Positions 43,403-53,944 are shown, counted from the stretch's first letter. The stretch is 64,000 nt of DNA from CAYSDH01 sp964429805 (GCA_964429805.1 CAYSDH010000002.1:50380-114379), one strand, 5' to 3'. Numbers and translations are program-made. Notes: generated by a model from the letters alone, not told the origin.

Positions 43403-46400
43403 ATGATACGATTGTACACACTTTCACTCGCGTTGTGTTGTTCCATATTTAGTCTTGCTCAAGATTTTCACGTCATCACGCAACCCGAAATAATCGAAGT
43501 AATAAATCATGGTGAGACTTCACCGCTCAGAGACTGGGACCACAGCCAGAAATTTGAAAACCCACGAGTGAAGCCTGAGAAGTTAGGTTACGTTCCCAAA
43601 AAAGATTGGCCGCTTAATACCTTTAAGCAAGAAGCGCTGCACGATGGTTTTGATCCGGTATATCAGAGTGAAGGACCAATACACGAAGCTGACTTTACTA
43701 AGGCCATTGATCAAAATTATGACGGCATGCCGTATTCTGGAGTAAACCCTTCAGACAACATTCTTGATGTTGGTCCTAATCATGTTATTCAAATGATGAA
43801 TGGGTCTTCAGGTGCCTACTTCATCATATATGATAAATCTGGAAACACCTTAGTGCCCCAGACTTATCTGGACAATTTCTTTGGTGCAAATGGTGGAGCT
43901 TCGTATAGTGGTCTAGGTGACCCGATCGTCTTGTATGATGCCATGGCAGACAGATGGTTTATGTCCGAATTTCAAAGCGGAGGGAACAATATTTACATGG
44001 CCGTGAGCACTACTCCAGACCCAACTGGCTCTTGGTATTTCTACAGTTTTACTGCGCCTAACTTTCCTGATTATTTGAAGTTTGGTGTGTGGAGTGATAT
44101 GTATATCATGACTAGTAATGAGACTGGCCCAAATCCTATTTATGCCATTGATCGTACCGCCATGTTGGCGGGAACGGCTCCGACAACTCAGCGTTTCACG
44201 GTGCCTACTTATGGATCTATTGGTTTTCAAGCGACAACTCCTGTCACGCATGATGGTGGTGCCCCGCCACCGGCAGGTGCTCCAGGTATGTTTATGAGAA
44301 TGGGAGATGACGCATGGACAGGTGGTCCTGCTCAAGATCAACTCGAGTTATGGAGCATGGATATCGACTTTGCCAATCCAGCTAATTCTGTCGTGTCTGG
44401 TCCGCAGCTCATGCCAGTCTCTGCGTTTGACACTGAGCTATGTGGTTACACTTCTTTTTCATGCATACAGCAGCCAGGGAGTGCTACGCAGCTTGACCCA
44501 TTAAGAGAAGTACTGATGAATAGAGTTCAGTATCGCAACTTAGGAGGTCATGAAGCCATTGTGGCCAGTCACGCTGTTGATGTGTCTGGTGCTGATGAAG
44601 CAGGAGTAAGGTGGTATGAAGTCAGACGCTCTGGTCTAGTTACTAATGACTGGGCTGTGCACCAAGAAGGAACTTACGCGCCTGATACTGATAGCCGATG
44701 GATGTCTGGTATTGCCATGAATGCTGCAGGTGACATTGCGCTGATGTACAACGTGTCTAGTTCAACAACTTTTCCAGGTATACGTTATACAGGTCGTTAT
44801 GCCAATGATCCGCTTGGTCAGATGACCATGCCTGAGACTTCAATTATTGAAGGCTCCTCGGCCAATGGCAGTAACAGATATGGAGACTACAACTCACTGG
44901 ATTCAGATCCTGTTACTGGTTCCTTTTGGGGTACAGCTAACTACAATCCTGCTAGCCAATGGGCAACAAGAGTTTTTGAATTTTCTTTTCCTGTTTTAAA
45001 CTGTACAGCGCCTACCTTGACTACAAATATTGTAGATGATTGTGCCAACGTAGCGTTTAACCTCTCGCTGAATATAGGTGCAGACGGAGATGCTTCTGCC
45101 TATACTGTGTCATATACTGTAGATGGTGGAGCGCCAATTTCGTTGGGCTCAAATTCACCCGGTCAATTAAATATTGGCAACTTCAGTTTTGGTAGTGTGA
45201 TTGATTTGTCAATTGACCATGATGATGATCCAGCTTGTAACCGCACGTTGACTGGACTAACCTCTACTGGTGGGTCTTGTTGTGTGGCACCGAGCCTCTC
45301 TGTCTCGACAGTCCCTGACTGTGCAAATGGCCTGTTTGGCATCTCGCTAAACATTGGTACGGACGGAGATGCGCCTAACTATGATGTGTTGGCTGATGAC
45401 GGAACAGGAGCAGTGCTTATAGGCACCTTTGGGGCCGGTGATGTAACAATTGGTGATTACACGCTTGGTTCTTCAGTGTCAATTGACGTGATACACAACG
45501 GATTTCCTAATTCTTGTGATCAAACAATTACTGAAGTGAGCGAAAGCGCAATTTGTAATGACGATTGCGCCAATGCCGAAACGATAAGTTGTGGAACAGT
45601 GGTGAACGGCTCTACAATAGGAGCGACAACCGAAAACCCTGAGCCTGGCACATGTGTAACAACTGCCGGTTCTAGTGGAGGCGTATGGTATACTTTCCTC
45701 GGGCAGAATTCTAATAATTTATCAGCGGCAGCTGGGTCACTAGGAGATGAGGTCACTTTGTCGTTGTGTGACAATGGAGGCTCCGCAAACTATGATTCAA
45801 AAATTAGAGTCTTCTCAGGTTCTTGTGGAGCATTGACCTGCGTGACTGGAGATGATGATGGTTGCACAGGAACTACCTCGCTCGTCAATTTTGCTACTGC
45901 AGTTGGTGAGACCTACTATGTCTTGGTACATGGTTTTAACACCAACGCTGGTGATTTTGCTATGGCTGTCACTTGCGTTGCTCCTGCAAATTGTCTTGAG
46001 CCAAGTGCTTTGGGTGTAGCGAGCATTACTGAAACAACTGCCACCTTAAGTTGGAGCCCAGGTGCCTCAGAGCTGCTTTGGGATGTTGAGATTGGAGTCG
46101 CTGGCTTCACGCCTTCAGGCACAGCGACCGTGTCAGGATTGACTAGTGCTTCATATGAATGGTCTGGTGGACAAGCTGCCACGAGCTATGAGTTTTATGT
46201 GAGAGCAGATTGTGGCGGTGGAGAGCAGTCTATTTGGGTCGGGCCTTTTCAGTGGACGACTCTAAACGAGACTATTCCCTTGCCTCAAGGAGTTGTGTGT
46301 AGCACAGCTGGATCGTATAGCGGATTCTTATATGTAGAAGATTTTGAAGACGGAGCCATTGGATGGACGGGAGACATTAGCGGAGTGAATGAAGTCGGTA

Positions 46401-48076
46401 GTTGGGAAATTCCCAATGAGTCAGGCTCTGCGGGTACTGGACCTGACGTAGCATTCTCAGGTCAGGTATATGTCAACTATGAGGCGTCTGGCAGCACAAC
46501 AGCCTCGGCCGAGTTGATATCGTCTGCCATCGATTTAAGTGACGCGGTAGATCAAGCGGAGTTGTCCTTTTACATGCATGCCTACGGTAGTGATATGGGC
46601 ACCATGTCTGTTTCTGTTTCCTCTGATGTCGCAGGACCATGGACTGATGTGTTTAGTTGGACAGGGCAGCTTCAGACATCGGGTGCTGAGGCTTGGCAGC
46701 CAGTTGGTATAGATGTTTCCACTTATGTAGGTCAAACTTTATTTGTCAGATTCATACATACGGGTACTGGTGGTTTTAATGGTGACATGTCTTTAGACTT
46801 TGTGAGAGTTGAGGCCTGCATCGACCCTAATTTATGTCTGGCCCCATCTTCATTAACCGCTTTTAATATTGAAGAGAATTCAGCTGATTTGTTTTGGGTA
46901 GCGCCAAGTGCGCATACAGGGTGGGAGCTAGAAATAGGTCTTTCGGGTTTTGCTCCAACCGGGACAGCAACGGCTACTTCTCCTACTGACGTATACAATG
47001 CGTCTAGTTTGGTGTCCGATACGAGTTATGATTATTATGTTAGAGGCGAGTGCAATTCAGGGGTATTCTCCGAATGGGAGGGGCCTTTCACATTTACTAC
47101 AGCCATAGACTATTGTGTATCTCTAGAGTTTGTAGACAACGGTGGGGTCTCATCAAACTATGTGAGTGGTACTGATGAAGAGTATATCATTTGTCCTGAC
47201 GTCTCTTCAGATCGTGTTGAGGTGACCTTTACCTTCTTTGATGTAGAAGATAGAACAGGAAATACTGTGTGTTGGGATCAGCTCTTCATTTTTGATGGAT
47301 CCTCTACGGCCGATTCAGCAATTACACCGTCAGACTTAGGGGTTGGACCTAATACGGTTGGAGGCTTTTGCTGGGATCCTATTAACCTTGTAGGTACAGG
47401 AGACCTTGTCGGTCAAACTATTGTTTCGACTCATTCTAGTGGTTGTTTAACTTTCAGATTCCTTTCTGATAACTCAGTATCACGCCCAGGGTGGGAGGCT
47501 ACGGTGGCATGTGTCGCAGACGAATGCCCAGCTGATATCGTACCTAATGGTATTGTTGATATTGATGATTTCTTGGCCATCAACTCAGCCTTTGGAATTA
47601 GCTGCTCTGATTGCCCAGAAGACTTAAACGGTGATGGTGACGTCAATATTGATGACTTCTTGATTCTGAACAGCAACTTTGGAAATGACTGTAATCAGGT
47701 CGCTGGGTTTGCCAATGCCGAATCTTTAATGTTACACCCAGATTTGGCTGTAGCCCTTGAGCAACGCAGAGGAGACTTAAATCCAGAGATTGTTGAGTTT
47801 GCGTCTAAAATGAAAGCAGCCACAAGTATGTTCGTCTTCCCAAATCCAAATGCGGGTGATGAAGTCAAATTAATGTTCTCTTCTGATATTGGGGATAATG
47901 CGTCAATTGTCATTCATGATATTTCTGGAAAGGTCATGTTAAGAAGGCAAGTGCAGAACGCGGAAGGGTTGAGTCAGCTTCAACTCAATCTCGAAGGCAC
48001 GCTGCCAAGTGGCATGTATATGATTCAAGTGGAATCTGCTAATGGAGTGCTTTCTGAGCGATTTGTGGTAGAGTAG
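43403..48076 (+). CDS. Large secreted adhesin-like protein with MAM-like, CUB-like, dockerin-like and T9SS domains
   Basis: This 1557-residue protein has a signal peptide (MIRLYTLSLALCCSIFSLAQ). Residues about 90-530 form a propeller-like region (SGVNPSDNILDVGPNHVIQMMNG, NIYMAVSTTPDPTGSWYFYSF) without catalytic residues I can name. At about 534-719 are two Ig-like repeats, each opening with Cys-Ala-Pro and DDCAN/PDCAN. At about 719-860 is a PPC-like domain (NDDCANAETISCG...GGVWYTFLG). Then Fn3-like, MAM-like (about 960-1140), Fn3-like and CUB-like (about 1236-1373) domains precede the dockerin-like repeat (about 1375-1431), a spacer and the T9SS type A domain (about 1476-1557, FVFPNPNAGDEVKLMF). 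From the MAM-like domain onward it is co-linear with the metzincin protein, so the two share a duplicated C-terminal half. The role is probably binding rather than catalysis. Confidence 0.85.
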   Translation: MIRLYTLSLALCCSIFSLAQDFHVITQPEIIEVINHGETSPLRDWDHSQKFENPRVKPEKLGYVPKKDWPLNTFKQEALHDGFDPVYQSEGPIHEADFTKAIDQNYDGMPYSGVNPSDNILDVGPNHVIQMMNGSSGAYFIIYDKSGNTLVPQTYLDNFFGANGGASYSGLGDPIVLYDAMADRWFMSEFQSGGNNIYMAVSTTPDPTGSWYFYSFTAPNFPDYLKFGVWSDMYIMTSNETGPNPIYAIDRTAMLAGTAPTTQRFTVPTYGSIGFQATTPVTHDGGAPPPAGAPGMFMRMGDDAWTGGPAQDQLELWSMDIDFANPANSVVSGPQLMPVSAFDTELCGYTSFSCIQQPGSATQLDPLREVLMNRVQYRNLGGHEAIVASHAVDVSGADEAGVRWYEVRRSGLVTNDWAVHQEGTYAPDTDSRWMSGIAMNAAGDIALMYNVSSSTTFPGIRYTGRYANDPLGQMTMPETSIIEGSSANGSNRYGDYNSLDSDPVTGSFWGTANYNPASQWATRVFEFSFPVLNCTAPTLTTNIVDDCANVAFNLSLNIGADGDASAYTVSYTVDGGAPISLGSNSPGQLNIGNFSFGSVIDLSIDHDDDPACNRTLTGLTSTGGSCCVAPSLSVSTVPDCANGLFGISLNIGTDGDAPNYDVLADDGTGAVLIGTFGAGDVTIGDYTLGSSVSIDVIHNGFPNSCDQTITEVSESAICNDDCANAETISCGTVVNGSTIGATTENPEPGTCVTTAGSSGGVWYTFLGQNSNNLSAAAGSLGDEVTLSLCDNGGSANYDSKIRVFSGSCGALTCVTGDDDGCTGTTSLVNFATAVGETYYVLVHGFNTNAGDFAMAVTCVAPANCLEPSALGVASITETTATLSWSPGASELLWDVEIGVAGFTPSGTATVSGLTSASYEWSGGQAATSYEFYVRADCGGGEQSIWVGPFQWTTLNETIPLPQGVVCSTAGSYSGFLYVEDFEDGAIGWTGDISGVNEVGSWEIPNESGSAGTGPDVAFSGQVYVNYEASGSTTASAELISSAIDLSDAVDQAELSFYMHAYGSDMGTMSVSVSSDVAGPWTDVFSWTGQLQTSGAEAWQPVGIDVSTYVGQTLFVRFIHTGTGGFNGDMSLDFVRVEACIDPNLCLAPSSLTAFNIEENSADLFWVAPSAHTGWELEIGLSGFAPTGTATATSPTDVYNASSLVSDTSYDYYVRGECNSGVFSEWEGPFTFTTAIDYCVSLEFVDNGGVSSNYVSGTDEEYIICPDVSSDRVEVTFTFFDVEDRTGNTVCWDQLFIFDGSSTADSAITPSDLGVGPNTVGGFCWDPINLVGTGDLVGQTIVSTHSSGCLTFRFLSDNSVSRPGWEATVACVADECPADIVPNGIVDIDDFLAINSAFGISCSDCPEDLNGDGDVNIDDFLILNSNFGNDCNQVAGFANAESLMLHPDLAVALEQRRGDLNPEIVEFASKMKAATSMFVFPNPNAGDEVKLMFSSDIGDNASIVIHDISGKVMLRRQVQNAEGLSQLQLNLEGTLPSGMYMIQVESANGVLSERFVVE

Positions 48077-48100
48077 GCCACGCTAAATAGTATGGTCTTG

Positions 48101-48130
48101 CGCCTCTTGGGAATCCAATCTCAAGAGGCG
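48101..48130 (+). terminator. Hairpin after the adhesin-like gene (weak terminator)
   Basis: CGCCTCTTG/CAAGAGGCG form a 9-bp stem with a 12-base loop but no T run, so termination is uncertain. A -7-like TATCTTCG follows at 48163-48170 ahead of the next gene. Confidence 0.4.
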
Positions 48131-48295
48131 TACTTGTTAACAATTCGGTTACTCTTATTGATTATCTTCGTCTCAAGGGAGAGGTTGTACTGAAAGTCTA
48201 TTGAATTTTGAAGCAAAATAGACTGGCTACAAGAATAATGTTATCTTCATAAAACAAGATATACAGGCCTGCAAGCTCTGATAAACATCCATGAA

Positions 48296-51200
48296 ATGAA
48301 AAGAGTTCTAAACGCTGTCCTACTTTCAACTTTAGTTTTTTTTACCGCTAATCATGCTTTTGCCCAAGACTTCTTGGAAACGCAAGTAGTGGTGCCTGAG
48401 CTTAACCTTAACTCGCCAGTTGGTGGGCAAGTAGATGAGTTTGGACGTTCCGTTGCTATTGATGGTAACTACATGGTGGCTGGGACACCGTTCAGCGATT
48501 TTTCTGGAAACGCCTCTGGTTCTGTTACAGTCTATGAAAAAACTGGAGGTGCCTGGGCTGAAATGGCCATTCTCCAAGCCTCAGATGCATTAGATGGCGA
48601 TTTTTTCGGACGAAATGTCAGAATTTCTGGAACCACCATCATGGTTGGGTCAATTGGTCACAATGTAGGTAACGCTACTTCCGCAGGAGCCGTTTATATC
48701 TATGAGTTGACGGCCGGAGTGTGGTTAGAAAAGCCTACACTCATTGCTCCTGATGGCGAATCATATGATTACTTCGGTCATAGTCTAGACATTGACGGAG
48801 ACCGAGCAGTAGTCGGTTCCATCGATGATGATGACCAAGGGTTTTCATCTGGATCCATTTACATTTTTGAGCGAATAGCTGGAGATTGGACGCAAGTGGC
48901 TAAGAGGACAACTGCTGATGGAGCTTTTTATGACTACTTCGGTTGGAGTGTCGCTATTTCTGGAACAGAAATAGCTGCAGCATCTTATTATGACGATCCT
49001 TCAGGTTCTAATTCTGGTTCGGTGTATGTCTTTTCAGAAAATGGTGGCGCATGGACTGAGACTCAAAAATTGACTGCCTCTGACGGAGCTGCAAATGATC
49101 ATTTCGGATTTAGTGTGTCTATGTCAGGTACCAGAATAGCCGTTGGTGCAAGAAATGAAGATGATGCCGCTTCAAATGCCGGAGCGGTATATGTGTATGA
49201 GAGTGTTGGAGGAATATGGTCACAGACTGATAAACTGACAGCTTCAGATGCGGGAGTGTCACATTCTTTTGGCTATGACGTGGCTATAGATGGCACCCGA
49301 TTGGCGGTCGGTTCATATCGTGAAGGTTCAGTTGCAGCTGCCGCAGGGGCCGTGTACGTGTATGACCTAGCGGCTGGAACGTGGTCAGAGACTCAAAAAA
49401 TAACAGCCGCTGATGGAGCAGCCGGTGATGAGTTTGGATTTACAGTGAGTCTTTCGGGCTCGGGGATGGCCATTGGGGCGCATCTGGATGACGATTTTGG
49501 AGTGAATTCTGGTTCAGTGTACCTCTATGAAAACTCGGGTACATGGACGCAAGAGACCAAACTGATTTCAAACGATTTAATTGACGATCCCAGTCAAGAC
49601 TTGCTTGGTATTGATGTGGCCATAGCTGGAGATTGGGCCATGATTGGGGCGTACGGAGATGATGATTTTGGCAATTACTCTGGGTCAGTTCATGTCTACC
49701 AAAGAGTAAATAATGTGTGGACTTATTCGACCAAGATTTTTGCTTCGGATGCAGTAGCAGAAGACAATTTCGGTTTTAATGTGGCCATGTCAGGTGACTT
49801 AGCCATTGTTGGTGCCTATGGAGATGACGATAGTGGAGCCCTCTCCGGGTCGGTGTATGTATTCCAAAATCAGAATGGAACCTGGACAGAGATTCAAAAA
49901 TTGATTGCCAGTGACGGGGCAGCATTTGACGATTTCGGGTTTTCAGTGGCCATTGACGGTAACCATGCTGTGATCGGATCTTACTTAGATGATGATGGAG
50001 CCAGCGCTTCTGGTTCGGTCTATTTTTATGAATTTGATGGTACGCAGTTTCAGCCAAGAGGAAAAGTGTCAGCACTAGACCCTGTTACCAATCAGCATTT
50101 CGGATATTCGGTTGATGTGAGTGGTACTACCGCTGTCATTGGCGCCCGTTTTGATGACGATAACGGAAACTTCTCAGGGTCTGCCTATATCTATGACTTT
50201 GGTGGCGGAAACTGGTCATTTAACTCAAAAATTACGCCTAATGACGGATCGGGCTTTAGGTATTTTGGAACAAGCGTATCTATTAATGGAGATAACATAC
50301 TGGTAGGCGCTATCGGAGACGCCACCATAGCCTCAAGTGCTGGTGCAGTCTATCGCTTTGAGAATGCTGGTGGCACATGGACACAGGCAGACAAGTTTGT
50401 TGATCCTAACGGTAGCTCATTTGCCTATCTCGGTACTTCATGCGACATGGGAGACGGTATAGCTCTAGCTGGCGCATATAGAGGAATAGGTAATGTAGAT
50501 GTTTCAGGAAATGTGCTTCAGTTTGCCGACAGTTCAGGCACATGGATAGCCACTGAGTTGATGGCCTCAGACGGTCAGTCAAACGATTACTTCGGTGGTA
50601 GTGTGCAGATTGATGGGAGAAACATCCTTATCGGTGCACAGCATAATGATGACATGGGCTTTAATTCTGGTTCTGCTTATTTCTACGAAGAGTGCGTAGA
50701 TTTTGATAATGACGGAGCGTGCGATTTTCAGCAAGTCACTGTGACTAATGATGATTGTGCGGGTGCTATTTCAGTGACCAAGTCAGAGTGGGGGCCAGCA
50801 GTATGGACAACAGGTAGCTTGTTCGGAGCTTCAGGTTCAACTCAGGCGTGTATCGGTGATGCCGATGATGACCTATGGTACACCTTCACCGCAAATTCTG
50901 AAAACGACATCATACACGCTTGGGATGTAACAGGCGAAAACAACATGGCCATCGAAGTATTTGACGCGTGCGCGGGTACATCTATCGGCTGCTTTGATAA
51001 CTATCCGACCGGTGCACCTGAACGGGCGCTAGTAGGAGGACTTGTAGTCGGAGCAGACTACTACTACCGTATTTATGATGTGGGCACTGGCGCGCAGGCT
51101 ACCCAAGACATTTTGACGCAGGTAAAAACCTTCGCTGAAGGTGGAATTAGAGACGTGTATTGCGGAGTGCTCGACTACGAGTTTGATGACCAGATTCAGG

Positions 51201-52375
51201 CTGAAAGAGATGATTTGGGCGAACTTTATGCCAGTCCTGCAGCGCCAGTGACAGGCTACGGATTCAAATTTGAAGAGCCTATCAGCGGATTTACTTCAAC
51301 CCTAGATAATCCGACAACAGATGGGTTTTATACTCAGCTAAGCCAGATTCCTGGCCTTGAGTACAGCACCATATATGATGCGTCTGCGCGACACAGCGTT
51401 ACCGTCCAAGCCAATGGAATTCTAGGTGTAACAATTTGGAGTGATTATGGACCTTCTTGTCAAATTGGATTGGCTAACCTTCTTCCTGAGACTAATGTTC
51501 AGACAAGCTACTGTGCAGGCGAGTCAGATTATTACTTGCAAGACAACATACAGTGTGTTCCTGTTTCTGGAGCCACACAGTATAGATTCACTTTTGATGA
51601 TGGGTCATCAACTCATACGGGTGTCTCTTCAAACTATAACCTGGTGTTGAGTAATGTCAGCGGGCTGCAATACGGTACGAGTTACTCCATTACCGTGGAG
51701 GCATTTGTCAATGGACTTTGGTCTGACCCAGGGTCACCGTGTACCATATTCACAGCAGTAAAGCCAGAAAACACACAGCTTGTAGCTTCAGAATGTGGAC
51801 TCTCTTATGATTACACGAGCAGTGAAAATATACTCTGTGATATTGTCTTAGGTTCGACTATGTACCAATGGAGATTCACAGATACGGCAGGCCCAGACGT
51901 CCATGTGTTTACTACTGGAAATTATTCATTGTTATTGGCGGCCTCGCAAAACTCAGGTTTGATCTCTACCACATATAACGTGGCTGTGAGAGCTTTTGCT
52001 GGTGGTGTATGGGGTGACTTCTCTAACGAGTGTCCTATAACAATCAACAACATTAATCCGATAATCGGCCCAAGCCCAGATTTTGCCACGAAAAACGTGT
52101 CAGAGTCTAGCATGAATATGGCCATCTATCCTAACCCGGCTTCGGGTAATCAAGTGTTACTGACGCTGAGCGATTTGAGTGCAGAAAACGGAATGATGCG
52201 CGTGACGATTTTTGATGAGACTGGTAAAGAAGTGCTCGCAGAAGACGTGGCTTATTCAGGCTCGGTGGTAAATCACCTTGTAGACCTGCCTTCAGAATTG
52301 AGCAATGGAGTGTATCACGTTAGAGCCACTAGTACTGGTGAGTCATACGCGTTGAAGTTGGTACTGATTGACTGA
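48296..52375 (+). CDS. Secreted 14-repeat FG-GAP-like propeller protein with T9SS domain
   Basis: This 1359-residue protein has a signal peptide (MKRVLNAVLLSTLVFFTANHAFAQ). Residues about 47-800 hold fourteen repeats of about 54 residues, each with an aromatic-Phe-Gly start, VAIDG/SGT, a GAxxDDD acidic loop, SGSVYVY and TQKLTASDG. Fourteen blades would make two seven-bladed propellers. A PPC-like domain (NDDCAGAISVTKSEW, about 816-930) and three beta-sandwich repeats with Cys (about 940-1260) follow. The T9SS type A domain begins at about 1277 (MAIYPNPASGNQVLLTL) and ends YALKLVLID. It lacks the dockerin-like module carried by its five neighbours. The acidic loops could bind Ca2+. The ligand is unknown. 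Confidence 0.85.
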   Translation: MKRVLNAVLLSTLVFFTANHAFAQDFLETQVVVPELNLNSPVGGQVDEFGRSVAIDGNYMVAGTPFSDFSGNASGSVTVYEKTGGAWAEMAILQASDALDGDFFGRNVRISGTTIMVGSIGHNVGNATSAGAVYIYELTAGVWLEKPTLIAPDGESYDYFGHSLDIDGDRAVVGSIDDDDQGFSSGSIYIFERIAGDWTQVAKRTTADGAFYDYFGWSVAISGTEIAAASYYDDPSGSNSGSVYVFSENGGAWTETQKLTASDGAANDHFGFSVSMSGTRIAVGARNEDDAASNAGAVYVYESVGGIWSQTDKLTASDAGVSHSFGYDVAIDGTRLAVGSYREGSVAAAAGAVYVYDLAAGTWSETQKITAADGAAGDEFGFTVSLSGSGMAIGAHLDDDFGVNSGSVYLYENSGTWTQETKLISNDLIDDPSQDLLGIDVAIAGDWAMIGAYGDDDFGNYSGSVHVYQRVNNVWTYSTKIFASDAVAEDNFGFNVAMSGDLAIVGAYGDDDSGALSGSVYVFQNQNGTWTEIQKLIASDGAAFDDFGFSVAIDGNHAVIGSYLDDDGASASGSVYFYEFDGTQFQPRGKVSALDPVTNQHFGYSVDVSGTTAVIGARFDDDNGNFSGSAYIYDFGGGNWSFNSKITPNDGSGFRYFGTSVSINGDNILVGAIGDATIASSAGAVYRFENAGGTWTQADKFVDPNGSSFAYLGTSCDMGDGIALAGAYRGIGNVDVSGNVLQFADSSGTWIATELMASDGQSNDYFGGSVQIDGRNILIGAQHNDDMGFNSGSAYFYEECVDFDNDGACDFQQVTVTNDDCAGAISVTKSEWGPAVWTTGSLFGASGSTQACIGDADDDLWYTFTANSENDIIHAWDVTGENNMAIEVFDACAGTSIGCFDNYPTGAPERALVGGLVVGADYYYRIYDVGTGAQATQDILTQVKTFAEGGIRDVYCGVLDYEFDDQIQAERDDLGELYASPAAPVTGYGFKFEEPISGFTSTLDNPTTDGFYTQLSQIPGLEYSTIYDASARHSVTVQANGILGVTIWSDYGPSCQIGLANLLPETNVQTSYCAGESDYYLQDNIQCVPVSGATQYRFTFDDGSSTHTGVSSNYNLVLSNVSGLQYGTSYSITVEAFVNGLWSDPGSPCTIFTAVKPENTQLVASECGLSYDYTSSENILCDIVLGSTMYQWRFTDTAGPDVHVFTTGNYSLLLAASQNSGLISTTYNVAVRAFAGGVWGDFSNECPITINNINPIIGPSPDFATKNVSESSMNMAIYPNPASGNQVLLTLSDLSAENGMMRVTIFDETGKEVLAEDVAYSGSVVNHLVDLPSELSNGVYHVRATSTGESYALKLVLID

Positions 52376-52443
52376 TAGATGACAACTGCTTCTAATAGTG
52401 TTTTCTTTTTTACCTTAGTTCTTCGCTTAGGTCAACATTTTAA

Positions 52444-53883
52444 ATGAATCGAAAAATGAAAAAACTCTTCATTCTCTCCGCGCTGTCTTTACTGACTATC
52501 TCAACCTCTTGGGCGCAGTGTTTTTCTCCATCAGTGGCAGTATTGTCAAACATCACAGAAACAGATGTGCTTGTAGAATGGAATGACTTTGCTGGTGCTT
52601 CAGCATTTGATGTAGAAATTGTGGCTCATGGTGATCCGCTTTCTGGAGCCCCAGTTGGCCAGGCTGTTACCTCACCATACCTCTGGACAGGAGGCTCACA
52701 AGGTGTGGTCTATGATGTCTATGTGCGTGCGCATTGCCCAGCACCTAACGAAGGCACCTTTAGTCCTTATTCTGGTCCTGTATATTTTCAAACAACGCCT
52801 ACAGAGTGTGTGGTTCACACGGTGTTCAACCCACCTCTTGAGCTTACCACAGATCCAAATGTAGACTGTGAATCAGAAAGTGATAATCTTGACTTAGATG
52901 ATGACGGTGTAGATGATTTGTTCTTAATCGTTTTTGATGAGTGTATTGACCCATTCTATGGTACAAGCTCGCCCAGTTCAGTGAGGCTCAATGGACTGGG
53001 AGCAGAAGGCGTGAGGTTTGTCTCAACGTCAATCTTTGTTGAAGAAAATGGCACAACTCTTAATGCTAATGGCATTTTGCCAATGCAACTAGGACAAGTG
53101 ATTTTAACTACAGAGTTGTCTGGTCTTCCAGACGTAGTCAACCATGGAGATGATTATGATTTGTGGGAAGGAGCAGGAGTAAGACATGTTGGTTTTGATG
53201 TAGTCAGAGATGGCTTTTTATATAGTGGATGGATTAAAGCCGAAGCGAATGACGAGTATATCAAAATTTATGAAGCCGCTTTTAATAACAGGATAGATGA
53301 CCCTATGCAAGTTGGTCAAATCGACTGTGTATACTGTCCGGCTGATTTTGATCAAGATGGCTTTGTAGAAATAGATGACTTCTTGGCCTTAAACAGTGCC
53401 TTCGGTACCAACTGCGTGTGTGCAGAAGACCTTGACGGTAATGGTGTTGTCAATATCAATGACTTTATCAATTTTAATAGTGCATTTGGCATTGACTGCT
53501 CGACCTTGTTTCAAGACGATTTGTACAGAACGAGTGGAGACCTGATTGAGACATTAGATAATATGCCAGACGTAGTCCTCAACGAGGAATTGGCAAAAGT
53601 GATTGATGACTTGCGTGCAGAAAGAGAGTTGCTGGTTTATCCAAACCCATCAAATGGTGAGTTTTTAAACTTTGCCATGGCCGAGAGCGAATCATACTCG
53701 GGTATGGGTATCATCCAAGTCACTGATTTAGCAGGGAAATTGGTCTTTGAAGACAGGGCAGAGATGACTTCATTGATGAACCGAGGGCAACTAACGTTTG
53801 ATACTCCGTTGCAACAAGGTTTTTATGTGCTCAGTATTCAAAATTCGGGCACTTTGATTTCGCAGCGCTTTGTCGTAGACTGA
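52444..53883 (+). CDS. Secreted protein with Fn3-like, Tyr-Gly-Trp beta domain, dockerin-like repeat and T9SS domain
   Basis: This is a 479-residue protein; ATG 52456 is an alternative start directly before the signal peptide (MKKLFILSALSLLTISTSWAQ). An Fn3-like domain spans about 24-117. A beta domain at about 118-297 (DLDDDGVDDLFLIVFDECID, HVGFDVVRDGFLYSGWIKAE, IKIYEAAFNN) has a clear relative in the 534-residue protein at 58447. It resembles the YGW-type domains that precede PEP-CTERM signals. The dockerin-like repeat is at about 297-356, a helical spacer at about 360-396 and the T9SS type A domain at about 397-479 (LLVYPNPSNGEFLNF). It lies 68 bases after the 14-repeat gene without a clear promoter of its own. 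Confidence 0.85.
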   Translation: MNRKMKKLFILSALSLLTISTSWAQCFSPSVAVLSNITETDVLVEWNDFAGASAFDVEIVAHGDPLSGAPVGQAVTSPYLWTGGSQGVVYDVYVRAHCPAPNEGTFSPYSGPVYFQTTPTECVVHTVFNPPLELTTDPNVDCESESDNLDLDDDGVDDLFLIVFDECIDPFYGTSSPSSVRLNGLGAEGVRFVSTSIFVEENGTTLNANGILPMQLGQVILTTELSGLPDVVNHGDDYDLWEGAGVRHVGFDVVRDGFLYSGWIKAEANDEYIKIYEAAFNNRIDDPMQVGQIDCVYCPADFDQDGFVEIDDFLALNSAFGTNCVCAEDLDGNGVVNINDFINFNSAFGIDCSTLFQDDLYRTSGDLIETLDNMPDVVLNEELAKVIDDLRAERELLVYPNPSNGEFLNFAMAESESYSGMGIIQVTDLAGKLVFEDRAEMTSLMNRGQLTFDTPLQQGFYVLSIQNSGTLISQRFVVD

Positions 53884-53910
53884 AGAGCATTTTTTAAGAG
53901 ATTTAATTGA

Positions 53911-53944
53911 GAGCAGTACCTAATTCGGTGCTGCTCTTTTTTTG
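53911..53944 (+). terminator. Terminator after the 479-residue cargo gene
   Basis: GAGCAGTACC/GGTGCTGCTC (one G-T pair, six-base loop) is followed by T8. The rest of the gap to 54142 shows only a variant -7-like TAATTTG near 54034. Confidence 0.8.

Noticed and set aside
43913..44341. 142-codon minus-strand frame in the adhesin-like gene
   Set aside because: Antisense shadow rich in Arg/Ser/His; the plus-strand frame has a signal peptide, domains and a sorting domain.
48430..50690. Tandem DNA repeat or CRISPR-like array
   Set aside because: The periodicity is at protein level (propeller blades); the DNA copies have diverged and there are no spacer/repeat units.
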